Assembly (NCBI GenBank): GCA_030762935.1
Contig: CM060899.1
Location: 58,206,501-58,270,500, forward strand
Source of the DNA: Hymenopus coronatus
Taxonomy: Eukaryota; Arthropoda; Insecta; Mantodea; Hymenopodidae
Reading direction: 5' to 3'
Length of the DNA: 64,000 nucleotides
The notes below the pieces were generated by a model that did no database searches, was not told the DNA's origin, and saw only the letters and a program-made list of their open reading frames with translations. Numbering within the stretch: position 1 is the stretch's first letter; every line of letters starts with the position of its first letter. The translations under genes were made by a program, and so were the position numbers. Positions 1 to 10,664 of the stretch are shown here, one piece after another.

Positions 1-23
1 CGCCACTAAACAGTTCATAAAAA

Positions 24-1295
24 ATCTGTTGTGTTCCATGCACATGACTTTCTCTACATCTATGCAACAAATTATTGTTAAAAAGCTTATGCTTCTATTT
101 ACTTCATGCTAGTCAAGAAAAAATTAGCTTGCTTCCTTGTAAGTAGAAGCGAAATAAGGAAGTACCATAGGTTAAACTGATTTATACTTTGACTTGCACG
201 AATGTGTCAAATGAATTTTTTTAGTGTTTAGCAATGGCACAAGGTCTGTAAAGCCTGATGTTTTGATATTTTACACTCTAGTACATAATTGTAAATCTTT
301 GCATTGGAAATTCTATAACATATTTGTATTGCAATTTGTTGACATTTATGAAGAGTACATAATACAATAATCATGTTTTAGTTTATATAATTACTACTAG
401 TAACTATTATATCGATAATTTGAAAACTATCATCTGACATAACATTAGTTTTACATATAATGACATTATATTTATTTAATTATACATTTTAACACTATAT
501 TTTGATACTCTTTGTTTTTATGTGCATGCAAAAAAAAAAGTATTCTGTTGTTTTTGTAACCTATGCTGTTAGCATTAGAGCTTTATACATTTTTTTTCTA
601 TAGTATATAATATATAAACATATGTATACATGTATATGCCTTGACAAGTTCTATGTTCAGTGGCTTTCTGGCCTAAACGAACCTACAGAATGCTTTCTAA
701 TCTAATCTAAAGTGATAGTCAATAGCCGGTTGCTAAGTGACTGAAGTTCCTTTGTTTGTATGGACAAACTCCTGTATGAGAAAAGTATAAGTTTTTTAAA
801 GCTGAAACAAAAAACAAGGAATATCTAAAAAACAATCAAACTCCACGAAAAAAATGTATATAACATAAATTGTGTGTTTTAATGTGCTTTATATTTTTTG
901 TGTGGTATTCTTTTGTGTATCTCTTACGGTTTAGCAGTTATACAAAATCCCATTTTCGAAAAAAGTTCCATGTAAAGGGTGGTTGAGGGTGTGGGGGTTC
1001 TCTTGAAAATCTTTGTGTCGCAGCCTTGGAAGATACTGAACTTAAATATCAAGTTTGGTATTTAACGGACTTTTCGTTTTTGAGCTATGCTTCCCACACA
1101 CACACACACACTCACACACACACACACACACACACTCACACACACACACACACAGACTTACGGACATTTTTCTGAAAATGCTTTTTTCAGTAGGTTTCAA
1201 AATATATATTTCCGATAAAATCTCGGTATCGAATTTTTGGGTGCAATACAATACCTTCTCTTTACACTATGTACATTGTACGTTTAACGAAAGTA
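24..1295 (-). mobile_element. H1 copy split by a 530-bp AT-rich insertion
   Basis: The 3' end (ATCTG on the plus strand) is at 24 and the 5' terminus AAAGTA is at 1295. The copy is interrupted after about 150 bp by foreign AT-rich DNA (about 177-707) and resumes at AAGTGATAGTC. The GT/CA tract lies at 1096-1154 on the plus strand. Its 5' end abuts the next copy at 1298 with only a couple of A/T bases between, a head-to-tail arrangement. Confidence 0.7.
177..707. repeat. AT-rich insertion inside H1, unclassified
   Basis: About 530 bp that breaks an H1 copy. The four bases TAAA occur at both edges (about 173-176 and 708-711) and could be a target duplication, though the junctions are ambiguous by microhomology. 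I see no terminal inverted repeats, no tRNA-like boxes and no coding frame. It may be a decayed MITE or filler DNA. Confidence 0.35.
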
Positions 1296-1297
1296 AT

Positions 1298-1447
1298 ATC
1301 TGGTTATTCCATTTACAAGAAAGACTTTCTTACATCTCTGTAACAAATTATTGTTAAAAAGCTTATTCTTGTATTTACATTATGCTAATCGAGTTAACAT
1401 TAGTAGAAATTGTCCTTATTACTTGGTTCCTTGAAAGTAGAAGGGAA
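1298..1447 (-). mobile_element. H1 3'-end fragment, 150 bp
   Basis: Only the first 150 bp counted from the ATCAGAT end are present (terminus ATCTGG on plus, then the CTTTCTTACATCTC, AGCTTATTCTT and GTAGAAGGGAA blocks). The sequence stops at GTAGAAGGGAA, where another 3' end (AATCTAACGTG) begins. The same composite junction recurs at 40893-40900. Confidence 0.65.
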
Positions 1448-1450
1448 GAA

Positions 1451-2231
1451 ATCTAACGTGTTCCATTCTCATGATGTCATCTAGCTGTTCGGCAAAAAAA
1501 AAAAAAAAAAACAAAAAAAAACAGCGAAACATTAATCTGCTATACACCAATCTAATCAGGATAAACATAAGCAGAATTAGCCTTATTACTACATAGATTC
1601 TTGTAAGTAGAAGGGAAATAATAAAATGCATAGGCTAAAGCGATAGTCTCGGCCTTTAAAAGCCGGTCGTTATGTGAAACAATTGAAATTCCAGTCTTTT
1701 TGCTTGCCAAGATTAAACAAACAAGAAACGAGAAAAAATATATCTTCCCGTTTAAGAAAAGTTTGTGGCTAAAACTGAAACTAATAATCCGGAATGTCTG
1801 AAAACGGTTAACTTTACAAAAAAATGTGTTTTAATGAGATCTACATTTGTATAGTAAGTTTTTTGTATATCTATTACGGTTTGCCAGTTATGTAAAAGTC
1901 ATCCAGAATGAAGAGGTCTTCAGAGGCTATTCCCAGAAAATCCAAGAAATACTTTCGTTTGTCATAAAAATGACTTAAACTTGCGGTATTTTAATCAAAA
2001 TCGTTAGAGCCATATTTAGAAAATCAAAATTTTCGAGAAATGTTCCAAGGGAAGTTGGGGGTGGGGGATTTTATTGAAAATCTTCGTGTCGCATCCTTGG
2101 AAGATAACATATTTAAATACCAGTGTGTCTGAAAATGTTTTTTTATTCAGGGAGTTCTCAAAACATGCATTTCGGTGAAATCTCAGTATCGAATTTTTTA
2201 CACTACGTACATAGTACGTGTAGAGAAAGTA
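1451..2231 (-). mobile_element. H1 copy, near full length
   Basis: Runs from ATCTAACGTG (1451) to GTAGAGAAAGTA (2231). The GT/CA microsatellite section is largely lost, and a 20-bp A-rich tract (1495-1520) sits near the 3' end. It is followed immediately (AAAA spacer) by the 3' terminus of the next copy at 2235. Confidence 0.7.
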
Positions 2232-2234
2232 AAA

Positions 2235-2872
2235 ATCTGATGTGTTCCATTCACATGATATCCTCTAGCTGTTCGACATACAAAAACTTTATCCAAAAGA
2301 TTAATCTGTTATCTACATCATGCTAATCAAGATAAACATAAGCAGAATTAGTCGTATTGCTAGCTTCCATGTAAGTAGAAGGGGAATAAGAAAATACTTG
2401 TGCCAAAGCGATATTCTCGTCCTTTAAAAGCCCATCGCTAAACAATTGAAATTCTAATCTCTTTGCTTGCCAGAAGTAAGCAAACGAGAAACGAGAAGAA
2501 GGATGTCTTCCAGTTTGTGAAAAGTTTAAGTGGCTTAAAATTGAAAGCAATAATCCGGAAACGTCTAACTGAAAAAAAAAAAAATGTTTATAACATAAAT
2601 TGTGTTTTTAATGAGATCTGGTGTAATGGTTACCATGCTAACTTCTTATACTCAAAGTCGCGGGTTCATACCCGGCGGAGGACGATGGATTTTTTCGGGC
2701 GTAAAAATCCTTAGCATGGCTTCCTTCGAAAGGGAAGTAAAGCAAAGCCGTTGGTCCCGTGCCGTAGATTTACGGCATTATTTATATTTTTAATGAGGTG
2801 TACAGTTTTTTTGTGTAGTAAGTTTTTGCATATCTCTTACGGTTTGCCAATTATACAGTCATCTAGAATAAA
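2235..2872 (-). mobile_element. H1 3' half, left arm of a fold-back
   Basis: Starts with a well-preserved 3' terminus (ATCTGATGTGTTCCATTCAC) and ends near CATCTAGAATAAAG. It contains a SINE-A at 2616-2786. Beyond the TA-repeat hinge, an oppositely oriented H1 3' half follows (2960-3303). The pair therefore has 3' ends on both outer sides and no 5' terminus. Confidence 0.65.
2616..2786 (+). mobile_element. SINE-A copy with 11-bp target duplication
   Basis: tRNA-derived SINE of about 171 bp. The A-box-like stretch GTGTAATGGTTACCATGC is near 2621 and the B-box-like GGGTTCATACCC near 2664. The specific body has GATGGATTTTTTCGGGCG, CCTTAGCATGGC and GTAGATTTACGGCA. TTTTTAATGAG flanks it exactly at 2605-2615 and 2787-2797, a target-site duplication typical of LINE-mediated insertion. 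It lies inside an H1 copy, so it is younger than that copy. Confidence 0.8.
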
Positions 2873-2874
2873 GA

Positions 2875-2900
2875 AACAAGTGTGTATATATACACACACT

Positions 2901-2957
<57 letters not shown>
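2875..2957. repeat. Hairpin plus (TA)n microsatellite at fold-back hinge
   Basis: The palindromic CAAGTGTGTATATATACACACACTTG (2878-2903) is followed by about 50 bp of pure TA repeat. It forms the hinge between two inverted H1 3' halves. Confidence 0.75.
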
Positions 2958-2959
<2 letters not shown>

Positions 2960-2962
<3 letters not shown>

Positions 2963-3303
2963 TAGAGTTTACCGTTTATGAGATATTCTGTGTATTGGTT
3001 TCAATTTTAAGCTACTTAAACATTTCTCAAACAGTAGATCATCTTTCTTTCGACAGTCGTTTGTTTATCCTAGCAAGTAAGGAGAACCGAATTTAAATTG
3101 TTTCACACAGCTTTTAAAGGAATTGACCATCGCTTTAGCCTAGTATATTCGCTCATTTCCTTCAACACAAAGAAGCAAGTAATAAGACCAATTCTACTAA
3201 TGTTTATCTCGATTAGCATGATGTAGATAAAAGAATTATCTTTTATAAGAAAAGTCTGTTTGCGGAAGAGTTAAAGAAAGTCACGTGAATGGAATATATT
3301 ATG
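2960..3303 (+). mobile_element. H1 3' half, right arm of a fold-back
   Basis: Begins GTAGAGTTTACCGTTTATGAG, passes through the GGTTTCAATTTTAAG, CTTTAGCCTAGT and GCTAATCGAGATAAAC-type blocks, and ends in a decayed AAAGTCACGTGAATGGAATA terminus. It is the inverted partner of 2235-2872. Confidence 0.6.
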
Positions 3304-3429
3304 TTTCTAGATTTATACTGCTTCTGAAACTTTTGTATAAACATTTTAATGAGACTGGCCACTTAGTTGAAAATGAAAAGAATTCGATCTTCGGATTTCT
3401 GCATATATCCTTTGTATCGTTTAAGTAAC

Positions 3430-3481
<52 letters not shown>

Positions 3482-4315
3482 TCTCTAAGGAGAAGTGCAG
3501 AATTGAATCTTGCACTTCGTAAACAGGTTGATGTACTAGGCGTTGCACAACTTTTTTCGCCAGGCAAGTTTGTGCGTTCTTTTCGTACGAGATGGAAGTG
3601 TCCACTGGTCACAGAATTTGCATGGTTGAGTGCTACTTCCGAACTGGAAGAATGCGTTACCTATCAGCATAAATAATACGATTGCGAATTTACGAGACGC
3701 AAGGGAATGTTGCAAATGTGAATCTTGGAAAGGTACAATATGAGTCCCATTTCACTAAGGTGGCGTCGAAACTGTTGACATCCTTCCTTTTACCTGTCGT
3801 TCGCTAGTCCTCTTCAAGAGGCAACGCGTGATAAACTCGCTACTTAGTATTGACGTCATGAGCGGATAAACAATTGGCGGCAAAGACCGAATAAATCTTA
3901 AGATCCTATTTACAGCTAGCTATGTCTAGAAATATAAAAGCTCAAATTTCACCTAAAACTCAGGCGAATAACCACATGATCAGTTCTCCTATGCTGAAAA
4001 AAGTACATAGAATAGTTTATCAGTAAAGAACTTCTTATGAATAAAATATTATTGTCTGATACAGAATAGGTAAATTAGACGCAAGCGTTTAGATCTATTT
4101 TCAGTTCATTAAATTCTACATAATATTCCTCTGATTACATAAACGTTTGTTTCATTTTCCCTAATGTAAAACAAAAAGTCTCCTATTATAATTCTGAAAC
4201 CTCTGAAACTTGACAAACCATTTCTTTATTTCGTTTAATTTAATCTGCCAAATTTCAAAGAAATAGTGTTTCAGGATTACGATTACACACGGATGGTGTC
4301 TTCAATCACTGAATC
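3304..4315. other. No gene seen; TCTG/TC microsatellite at 3428-3486
   Basis: Sequence I cannot assign. It holds a (TCTG)n then (TC)n tract. Frames across the microsatellite are low-complexity artefacts. No H1 or SINE similarity was noticed. Confidence 0.5.
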
Positions 4316-4600
4316 AGAAATGAAATGGTGTTTTATTTATCGGCACTTTTTAATTTCTTTGGTTCTCAGGGTCCTATTGTATACTGGGCATGAAAGACCA
4401 CTTAACTTTGCTCAGAGGTCTTTTATCAGGTTTGAGGTTCTTTTACGTACCGTAAACCTACGACATGGGACCAATGGTTTTACTTCCCTTCAAGAGGGAA
4501 GCCATTCTAAGGCGCTCTTTACGCCCAAAATATCTATCGCCCTCCGCCGGGTTTGAACCCGCGACCTTGGATACGGGATGATAACCATAAAGGGCGACTC
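4316..4600 (-). mobile_element. SINE-A copy, long form (~285 bp)
   Basis: On the minus strand the tRNA-like head is at 4540-4600 (B-box-like GGGTTTGAACCC on plus near 4548). It is followed by the GATAGA, GGGCGT, TCCCTCTTGAAGGGAAGT and TAGGTTTACGGTAC blocks. An extra 3' part (AGAGACCTCTGAGCAAAGTT-type block, near 4410) ends in AAATAAAACACCATTTCATTTC. The 171-bp copy at 2616 lacks this 3' part. Confidence 0.7.
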
Positions 4601-5072
4601 TCGGGTAGAGAACGACACTTGGACCCTTGGGATGAGGGGAGAGGCCTGAAGGGCGAGCAGGTCCGGTGATTACGGCCGCAAGCATGGACGAGGTTCCCAA
4701 CGGTTCCAGACTGAATGCTTCCGACTCCGCCAGGCCCAACCCACGAACCCCGAGCCCCCGGAATTCCCCGAAGGGGCGCTAGCTCAAAAGCACCCGAAGG
4801 CGGGTCCTGATAAAGCGGTAACGCTACGACACTTGAAATAATGTTCTACATTGTGCAAGCCACTGCCCAGTAGCAACCCGCCGGACCTTTCAACCCGGAA
4901 ATAAATGATACGGAACAGGAAATGCTGGACAGAATGAATCGAGGGATGTAGGGAACATTACCAGCATTTGCCTAGGGACTAATCTATGGGTTAGGAAGGC
5001 CCACCGTGGAAATCAACCCCACGACCTCCAGAATGCACATTGCACACGTTACCGCAGCACCTCCTCGCTCGA
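4601..5072 (-). mobile_element. SINE-E copy (~470 bp, tRNA-like head)
   Basis: GC-rich repeat unlike its AT-rich surroundings. The minus-strand head GAGCGAGGAGGTGCTGCGGTAAC (5040-5070) and GGGGTTGATTTCC (near 5010) resemble degenerate A and B boxes. The body block CCAGCATTTGCCTAGG and the CACGAACCCCGAGCC block recur at 21200-21640, and the head recurs at 57490-57605. A composite or non-SINE GC-rich repeat is possible. Confidence 0.5.
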
Positions 5073-5244
5073 TAAATTTTTAATTATACTTCAGGTAAAA
5101 ATCAGCCACAGCATTTCTTAAAATGTTAAAAGTATTTATTTATAGACAACCCTAACAATTATATGGTTCAGGTGTTTTGAGATATAAAATAAACTTTAAT
5201 AATTCAAATGTCCTAATTTTACTTCTCTGCAGGTACTGTAATCC

Positions 5245-5465
5245 ACCAAAAAATTCCATTCGGAGAATTCATCGGGAACACATATTTATGAATCATTTCA
5301 CATTTTACATGGCATTTTTTGGGAATTTTTTATTTTCTCAGAAATGGCTCTTATGATTTTGATCACAATATCTTTCTCACATTGAAGCTGTTCACATGAC
5401 AAATAACACGCATATCTTGAATTTTCTGGAAATAGCCTGTGAAGTACACTTTATATGTAAGGAAT
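5245..5465 (+). mobile_element. H1 internal fragment, strongly decayed
   Basis: Retains the TTACATGG, TTTTCTCAGAAATGGCTCTTATG, ACAAATAACACGCATATC and TTGAATTTTCTGGAAATAGCCTGTGAAG blocks in 5' to 3' order. Both ends are missing. Confidence 0.55.
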
Positions 5466-5529
5466 TTTGTTTAATCTTGTCATTATACCAGCTATAAAAA
5501 TTAACAGTTAGTAGCAGTTGTACAAAATT

Positions 5530-5925
5530 GTATTCTTACCGAATAAAGAAAATTTCGGCGAGCATTCCCAGAAAACTCAGTATATATGTACATATATTAT
5601 TTACTTTTATATATATTAAGTATATAGTATTTAAAAATCGTAATAACTATTATTTCGAAACTTAAAAGGTTCTAAACATATTATGTAAAGGGTAGTTTGG
5701 GGTGGGAAATTGTTCTGAAAATCTTCGTGTCATATCTTTGAAAAATACTGAACTTGAATATTAGGTTGGTATTTATCCGACCATTAGACACGCACGACGT
5801 TTTTCTTTTAAAGTCATTTTGGGATGATTTGGGGGTGCTCAAAACATCTATTTCAGGTGAAATTTCTATATCGAATGCTGGATGGAATACAGTGCTGTTT
5901 CTAGTTACTATGGACGTGGGAAAGA
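5530..5925 (-). mobile_element. H1 5' part, decayed, inverted to its neighbour
   Basis: Contains GAATAAAGAAAATTTCGGCG, AAAGGGTAGTTTGGGGTGGG, AATCTTCGTGTCATATC, TATTAGGTTGGTATTTA and a worn terminus near 5925. With 5245-5465 it makes an old inverted pair hinged at about 5470-5530. Confidence 0.55.
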
Positions 5926-6014
5926 AATTAAAAGATAAACTACGTAATATAAAACCTAAGCTAATTTATGTTGCAAACAATATGTAATTTGTCTTTTTTT
6001 TACAAAAAACAAAT

Positions 6015-6183
6015 TAAGTTATCCGTTAATTTTTCGCTAACTTAAGAAATGAAGTAACCAAGCCTACGGTGCTTTGTGAACTTACAACAGTTTGTGGTAA
6101 GAATAGTGGTTGCGAGAATCCGGAACGTTATTCCTCGATTGGAAACGTGATAAAGGTGCTGTTTTTTTACCTGCATCACTTTT
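6015..6183. repeat. Shared 5' flank, copy 1
   Basis: About 165 bp directly upstream of an H1 5' terminus. It is also found at 8025-8196 upstream of a second H1 5' terminus: AAGTTA, TTAATTTTTCGCTA, ACCAAGC.TACGGTGCTTTGTG, GGAACGTTATTCCTCG. Either the flank and element were duplicated together in tandem, or the element captured the sequence. Confidence 0.65.
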
Positions 6184-7117
6184 TACTTCGTCTAGCACGT
6201 ATGTACAGTATACAAGTGGATAGAGAATGTTTTGTATTCCGCTCAAATATTCGATACCGAGATGTCGCCGAAAATACATATTTTAGGGTCCTCTGAATAA
6301 AAAAAAAAGAAAGAAAAAAAAAAGCTGTGTAAGAAAAAGGTTCGCGCGCGGTGTGTGTCTGTGGACAGCATAATTTAAACCTCTGATGTGTTACACTCAC
6401 ATGACTTTCTCTGGCTACTCTATAAACTTCTTACAGAAGATAATTCTTCTTCCAACACCATGCTAATCGAGATAAACATTAACAGAATTGTATTATTTAG
6501 TTCCTTATAATTAGACTGGAACTAAGGGAATGCACTGCGCTAAAGTGATAGTAAAATGTTTTAAAAGCTGTCGTTATGCGACTGTCATTGCAAATCGCTT
6601 CTTTGCTTGGCCAGGAGAAGAACAAAAGAAACACGCACACTTCCGCCTGAGAAAAGTGTAACAATTGAAACTAATAACAGGGAATATCTCGAAATCGGTA
6701 AGTTCTACGAAAAAAAATGTATATGACATAACTTGTGTATTTTAGCAAGATCTACGTTTTTTATAGAGTAAGTTTTTTTCTACCTCTTACGGTTTACTAG
6801 TTATGCCAAATTAAGCAAAATTCATCCAGAATAAACAGGGCTTTAGAGGCTATTCCCAGAAAATTCAAGATATACATTTTATTTGTAATAGAAATGGCTT
6901 TGATATGTGGTATTTTAATCAAAATTGTTAACCATTTTTAAGAAAAACAAATTTTTTGAAAATTGTTCCATGTAAAGGGTAGGTAGGGGTGAGAGATGAG
7001 ATGATTTTCTTGAAAAATCTTCGTGTCGCATCCTTGGAAGATACCAAACTTAAATACCAAGTTCGGTATTTAACCGTCTTTTCGTTTTTGAACTATACTG
7101 TCCACAGACACAGATAC

Positions 7118-7174
<57 letters not shown>

Positions 7175-8007
7175 CCTGTTTCTGAAAATGTGTTTTTTTT
7201 TTTTTTGGGATTCAGGGGCTCCTAAAAATGTCTCGACATCGAATTTTTGGGTGGAATACAATACTTCTCTATCCCTATGTACATTGTACATACGGGACTA
7301 GAGAAAGTAAAAACGAAAAGTCAGTTAAATACCAAATTTGGTGTTTATGTTCGGTATCCTCCAAGGTTGTGACACAAAGATTCTCAGGAAAATCTCCCCA
7401 CCCCTAAGCACCCCTACATGAACAAATTTTTGAAAGTTTTGAAATTACAAAAAAGGATTTAACATATTGATCAAAATACCACATATTTAAGACATTTTTA
7501 TGACAAATTAAATGCACATTCTGAATTTTCTGGGAATAGCCTCTGAAGATCTCTTCATTCTGGATGTATTTTGCATAACTGATAAACTGTAAAAAATAGA
7601 AACTTATCTCACAAAAAAGTAGATCTCATTAAAACACAATTTATGTCATATGTATATTTTTTTTGTTAACTATTTCCGAGATATGCCTTGTTATTTATTG
7701 GTTTCAAGTTTAAGTTACTTAAACTTTTCTCAAACTGGAGGTCATCTTTCGTTTCATCTCCCTTTTGTTTATTTTTGAACGTGCAAAGAGAGCCAAATTT
7801 CAGTTGTTTTACATAGCTAGCGGCTTTTTAAAAGACTTGATTATCGCTCTAGCCAAGTGTATTTATTACCTTACATCTCTTCTACATATAAGGAAATAAG
7901 TAATAAAGCCATCTTTGCTAATGTTTGATCAACACAATGTAAATAAAGAAATAATCTTTTGTAAGAATAGTTTACAGAGGAAATCATATGAATGGAACAC
8001 ATACGAT
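6184..8007 (+). mobile_element. H1 copy interrupted by a nested H1
   Basis: The 5' part (6184-6380) stops in the GACAGCATAATTTAAA block. The opposite-strand copy 6381-7309 follows. The host then resumes at AAACGAAAAGTCAGTTAAATACC and runs to a worn 3' end (CATATGAATGGAACACATACGAT, 8007). The interruption lies in the A-run of CTCAAAAACGAAAAG. Confidence 0.7.
6381..7309 (-). mobile_element. H1 copy nested in H1 at an A-run
   Basis: Full-length copy of about 929 bp from CTCTGATGTGTTACACTCAC (6381) to GAGAAAGTA (7309). A long pure CA tract lies at 7120-7170. Removing it rejoins the host H1 as ...TTTAAA-AACGAAAAG, so its ends are set to within a few bases. Confidence 0.75.
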
Positions 8008-8024
8008 TTTTTCAGATAAAATGC

Positions 8025-8196
8025 AAGTTACCTTAGGTTAATTTTTCGCTATATTTAACAAATAAAGAAGAAACCAAGCTACGTTGCTTTGTGGAATTAC
8101 AACAATTTGTGGTAAGAAGAGTGGTTTCGAATTTCCCGAACGTTATTCCTCGAAACGTGATGAAGGCACCAGTTTTTTACCTATAACACTTTTGTT
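8025..8196. repeat. Shared 5' flank, copy 2
   Basis: Second copy of the segment at 6015-6183, again ending at an H1 5' terminus. A short frame through it (from 8084) is open in both copies with similar residues, but it continues into H1, so I do not call it a gene. Confidence 0.65.
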
Positions 8197-9025
8197 TACT
8201 TTTTCTGCACGTACGATGTACATAGTGTACAGAAAAGGTATTTTATTCCACCCAAAAATTCGATACCGAGATTTCGCCGGAAATACCCCCAAAAAGCAGG
8301 AAAACGGTCAGCGTGTGTGTCTGTGCACAGAATAACTCAAAAACGAAAAGATCTTAAATACTAAAATCGATATTTAACTGTAATATCTTCCAAGGATGCG
8401 ACACGAAGATTTTGAGGTAAATCCCTCCACCACAAACTACCCTTTATATGGGAAAAAAATAAAAAATGCTGATTTTCTAAAAAAGTGCTGAAACTATTTT
8501 GATTAAAATGTTATGCATTAAATATATTTACATGATGAATAAAATGTATATCTTGCATTTTCTGGGAATAGTCTCTGAAGACCTCTTCACTCTGGACAAC
8601 TTTTGCACAACTGGTAAACCGTAAGAAATAGACAAAAACTTACTACACAACAAATATAGATCTCGTTAAAGCATAATGTTTATGCCATATACATTTTTGT
8701 CATGGAGTTCACAATTTCTGAGATATTCCTTGTTATTTATTTCAGATTTAAAATACTTAACTTTTCTCACACGCAATTTTGTAACCTCCTGGCCCTGTAT
8801 AGAAACGGATTTCATCCACATGATAACCGGCTTTTAAAAGATTTGGCTATCGTTTTAGCTTAGTGTATTCCATTATTTCGCTTGTACTTACAAGAAAGCG
8901 AGTAATTAAGACAATTTCTGTTAATGCTTATCTAGATTATCATAAAGTAGATTGAAGAATATGCTTTTTAACAATAATATGCTACAAAGATGTAGAGAAA
9001 GTCACGTGAATGGAACATATCAGAT
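8197..9025 (+). mobile_element. H1 copy, full length
   Basis: 5' end TACTTTTTCTGCACGTACGATG at 8197 with a GTACATAGTGTACA palindrome. The GT tract is almost absent. The palindromic ATACC region is altered (ACTAAAATCGATATTTA). The 3' end CACGTGAATGGAACATATCAGAT is at 9025. Confidence 0.7.
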
Positions 9026-9427
9026 TATTTCATTTGCTCATTCCATGTAAGGCATTCTTATACTTACATCATTCCATATTATCTTCTCATAGTCCATCTC
9101 ATCATCTGGGATGAGATCTTGCACAAGAGCGATTGGTCCATCTCATTTCTGAGGTCAAACTGGCAACTAAATCATGTGTATGTATGTGTACACTTATCAG
9201 TTTGCGAAACAAGCTAGAAGATTACAATCCAGGCTATATATCAGTCCAGGTGTAAAATCAGCAGATAATTCTCTAGGTAAAGTTAGAAAAGCGAAAGGGT
9301 GTAATTAGAAAGTAAAGGGAATTATATGCTTGTTAATAGAAGTTGTGTAACTCAGTTTCTCTCTATTGCTATACTAGACACAAGAAAGGATTTTCCAAAT
9401 ACGTTTCTCAATTATTTTATGGAAAAA
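9026..9427. other. No gene seen
   Basis: Apparently single-copy within the window. It contains an imperfect repeat of CATCTCATCATCTGGGATGAGAT (near 9095-9120) and nothing recognisable. Confidence 0.4.
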
Positions 9428-10664
9428 ATCTTATGTGTTCCATTCACATGGTTTTCTTCATATCTCTCACAAATCTTCTATCTACTTCATGCAAATCGGA
9501 GTAAGCATTAACAGAAATGGTCTTATTACTGACTCTCATGCAACTAGAAGAGAAATAAGGGAATACACTAGGCTAAAGCGGTAGTCAAATTTTTTAAAAG
9601 CTGGTTGCCATGTGGATGAAATCCGTTTCTTTGGATTGCCAGGAGTTGACAAATTTCCGTATGAAAAAAGTATTTTAAAATTGAAACCAATAAAAAATAT
9701 GTCAAAGATGGTCATCTCAATGAAAAGCATCTGATGTGCTCCATTCACATGGCTTTCTCATCATCTCTACAACAAATTGTTAAAAAGCTTATGCTTCTAT
9801 TTACTCCATGCTAATCGAGAAAAAATTAGCAGAAATAGTCTTATTACTTGCTTCCTTGTAAGTAGAAGCGAAATAAAGGAGTACCACAGGTTAAAGTGAT
9901 AGTCAAAAGCTGGTTGCCATGTGACTGAAATTCCTTTGTATGGACAGGAGTTGACAAATTCTGGTATGAGAAAATAATGTTTTTTAAAGCTGAAACAAAA
10001 GACATGGAATATCTCTAAAACGACCAACTCCACGAAAAAATAAATTGTGTGTTTTAATGTGCTCTATATTTTTTTATGTGGTAAGCTATTTTCCATTTCT
10101 TACGGTTAAGCAGTTATGTAAAATTCCATAAAATTCATCCAGAATAAAATTGTCTACAGAGGCTATTCCCAGAAAATTCAACATATGCATTTTATTTGTC
10201 AGGTAAATATCAAAATCGTTAGAGGCGTTTTTGAGATAATCAAAGTTTTCGAATTTTTTTCCATGTAAAGCATAATTGGGGGTGGGGGGATTTTCTTGAA
10301 AATCTGTCTTCTTGGTATGTAACAGTCTTTTCGTTTTTGAGCTATGCTGTCCACAGACATACATACACACACGCATGCACGGACCTTTTTCTGAAAAAGC
10401 TTTTTTTTTGTTCAGAGGGACCCAAAACATGTATTTCTGGTGAAATCTCGGTAGCAAATTTTTGGGTGGAATTCAATATCTTCTCTATACACTATGTACA
10501 TAGTACTTGTAGAGAAAGTAAAACGTATATCACATAAATTGTGTGTTTTAATGAGATCTACATTTTTTGTATAGTATGTTTTTGTCTATCTCTTATGGTT
10601 TGCCAGCTATACAGAAGACATCTAGAATAAAGAGGTCTTCAGAGGCTATTCCCAGAAAATCCAA
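9428..10664 (-). mobile_element. H1 3' half with nested H1, left arm of a fold-back
   Basis: Host pieces are 9428-9728 and 10521-10664. The interruption lies in the A-run of CTCCACGAAAAAA-CGTATATGACAT. At 10664 (CAGAAAATCCAACATT) the sequence turns into the opposite strand of the same element (10665-11075). Confidence 0.65.
9729..10520 (-). mobile_element. H1 copy nested in H1, same strand
   Basis: From ATCTGATGTGCTCCATTCAC (9729) to GTAGAGAAAGTA (10520), with both termini intact. The middle is shortened around AAATCTGTC-TTCTTGGTATG, where the ATACCAA palindrome is half deleted. The CA tract is short and broken (CATACATACACACACGCATG). Confidence 0.75.

Noticed and set aside
1042..1357. Frames encoding Val/Cys or His/Thr repeats across CA/GT tracts (also near 7070, 33886, 34535, 35195, 48330, 62452)
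   Set aside because: They are translations of H1 microsatellites and conserved H1 blocks, recurring in every copy with shifting frames and stops.
2905..2957. TA repeat as an origin or matrix attachment element
   Set aside because: Simple microsatellite at a fold-back hinge; nothing else supports such a role.
4458..4739. 93-codon minus-strand frame
   Set aside because: It spans the SINE-A head and SINE-E body; the reading frame is shared by chance with repeat sequence.
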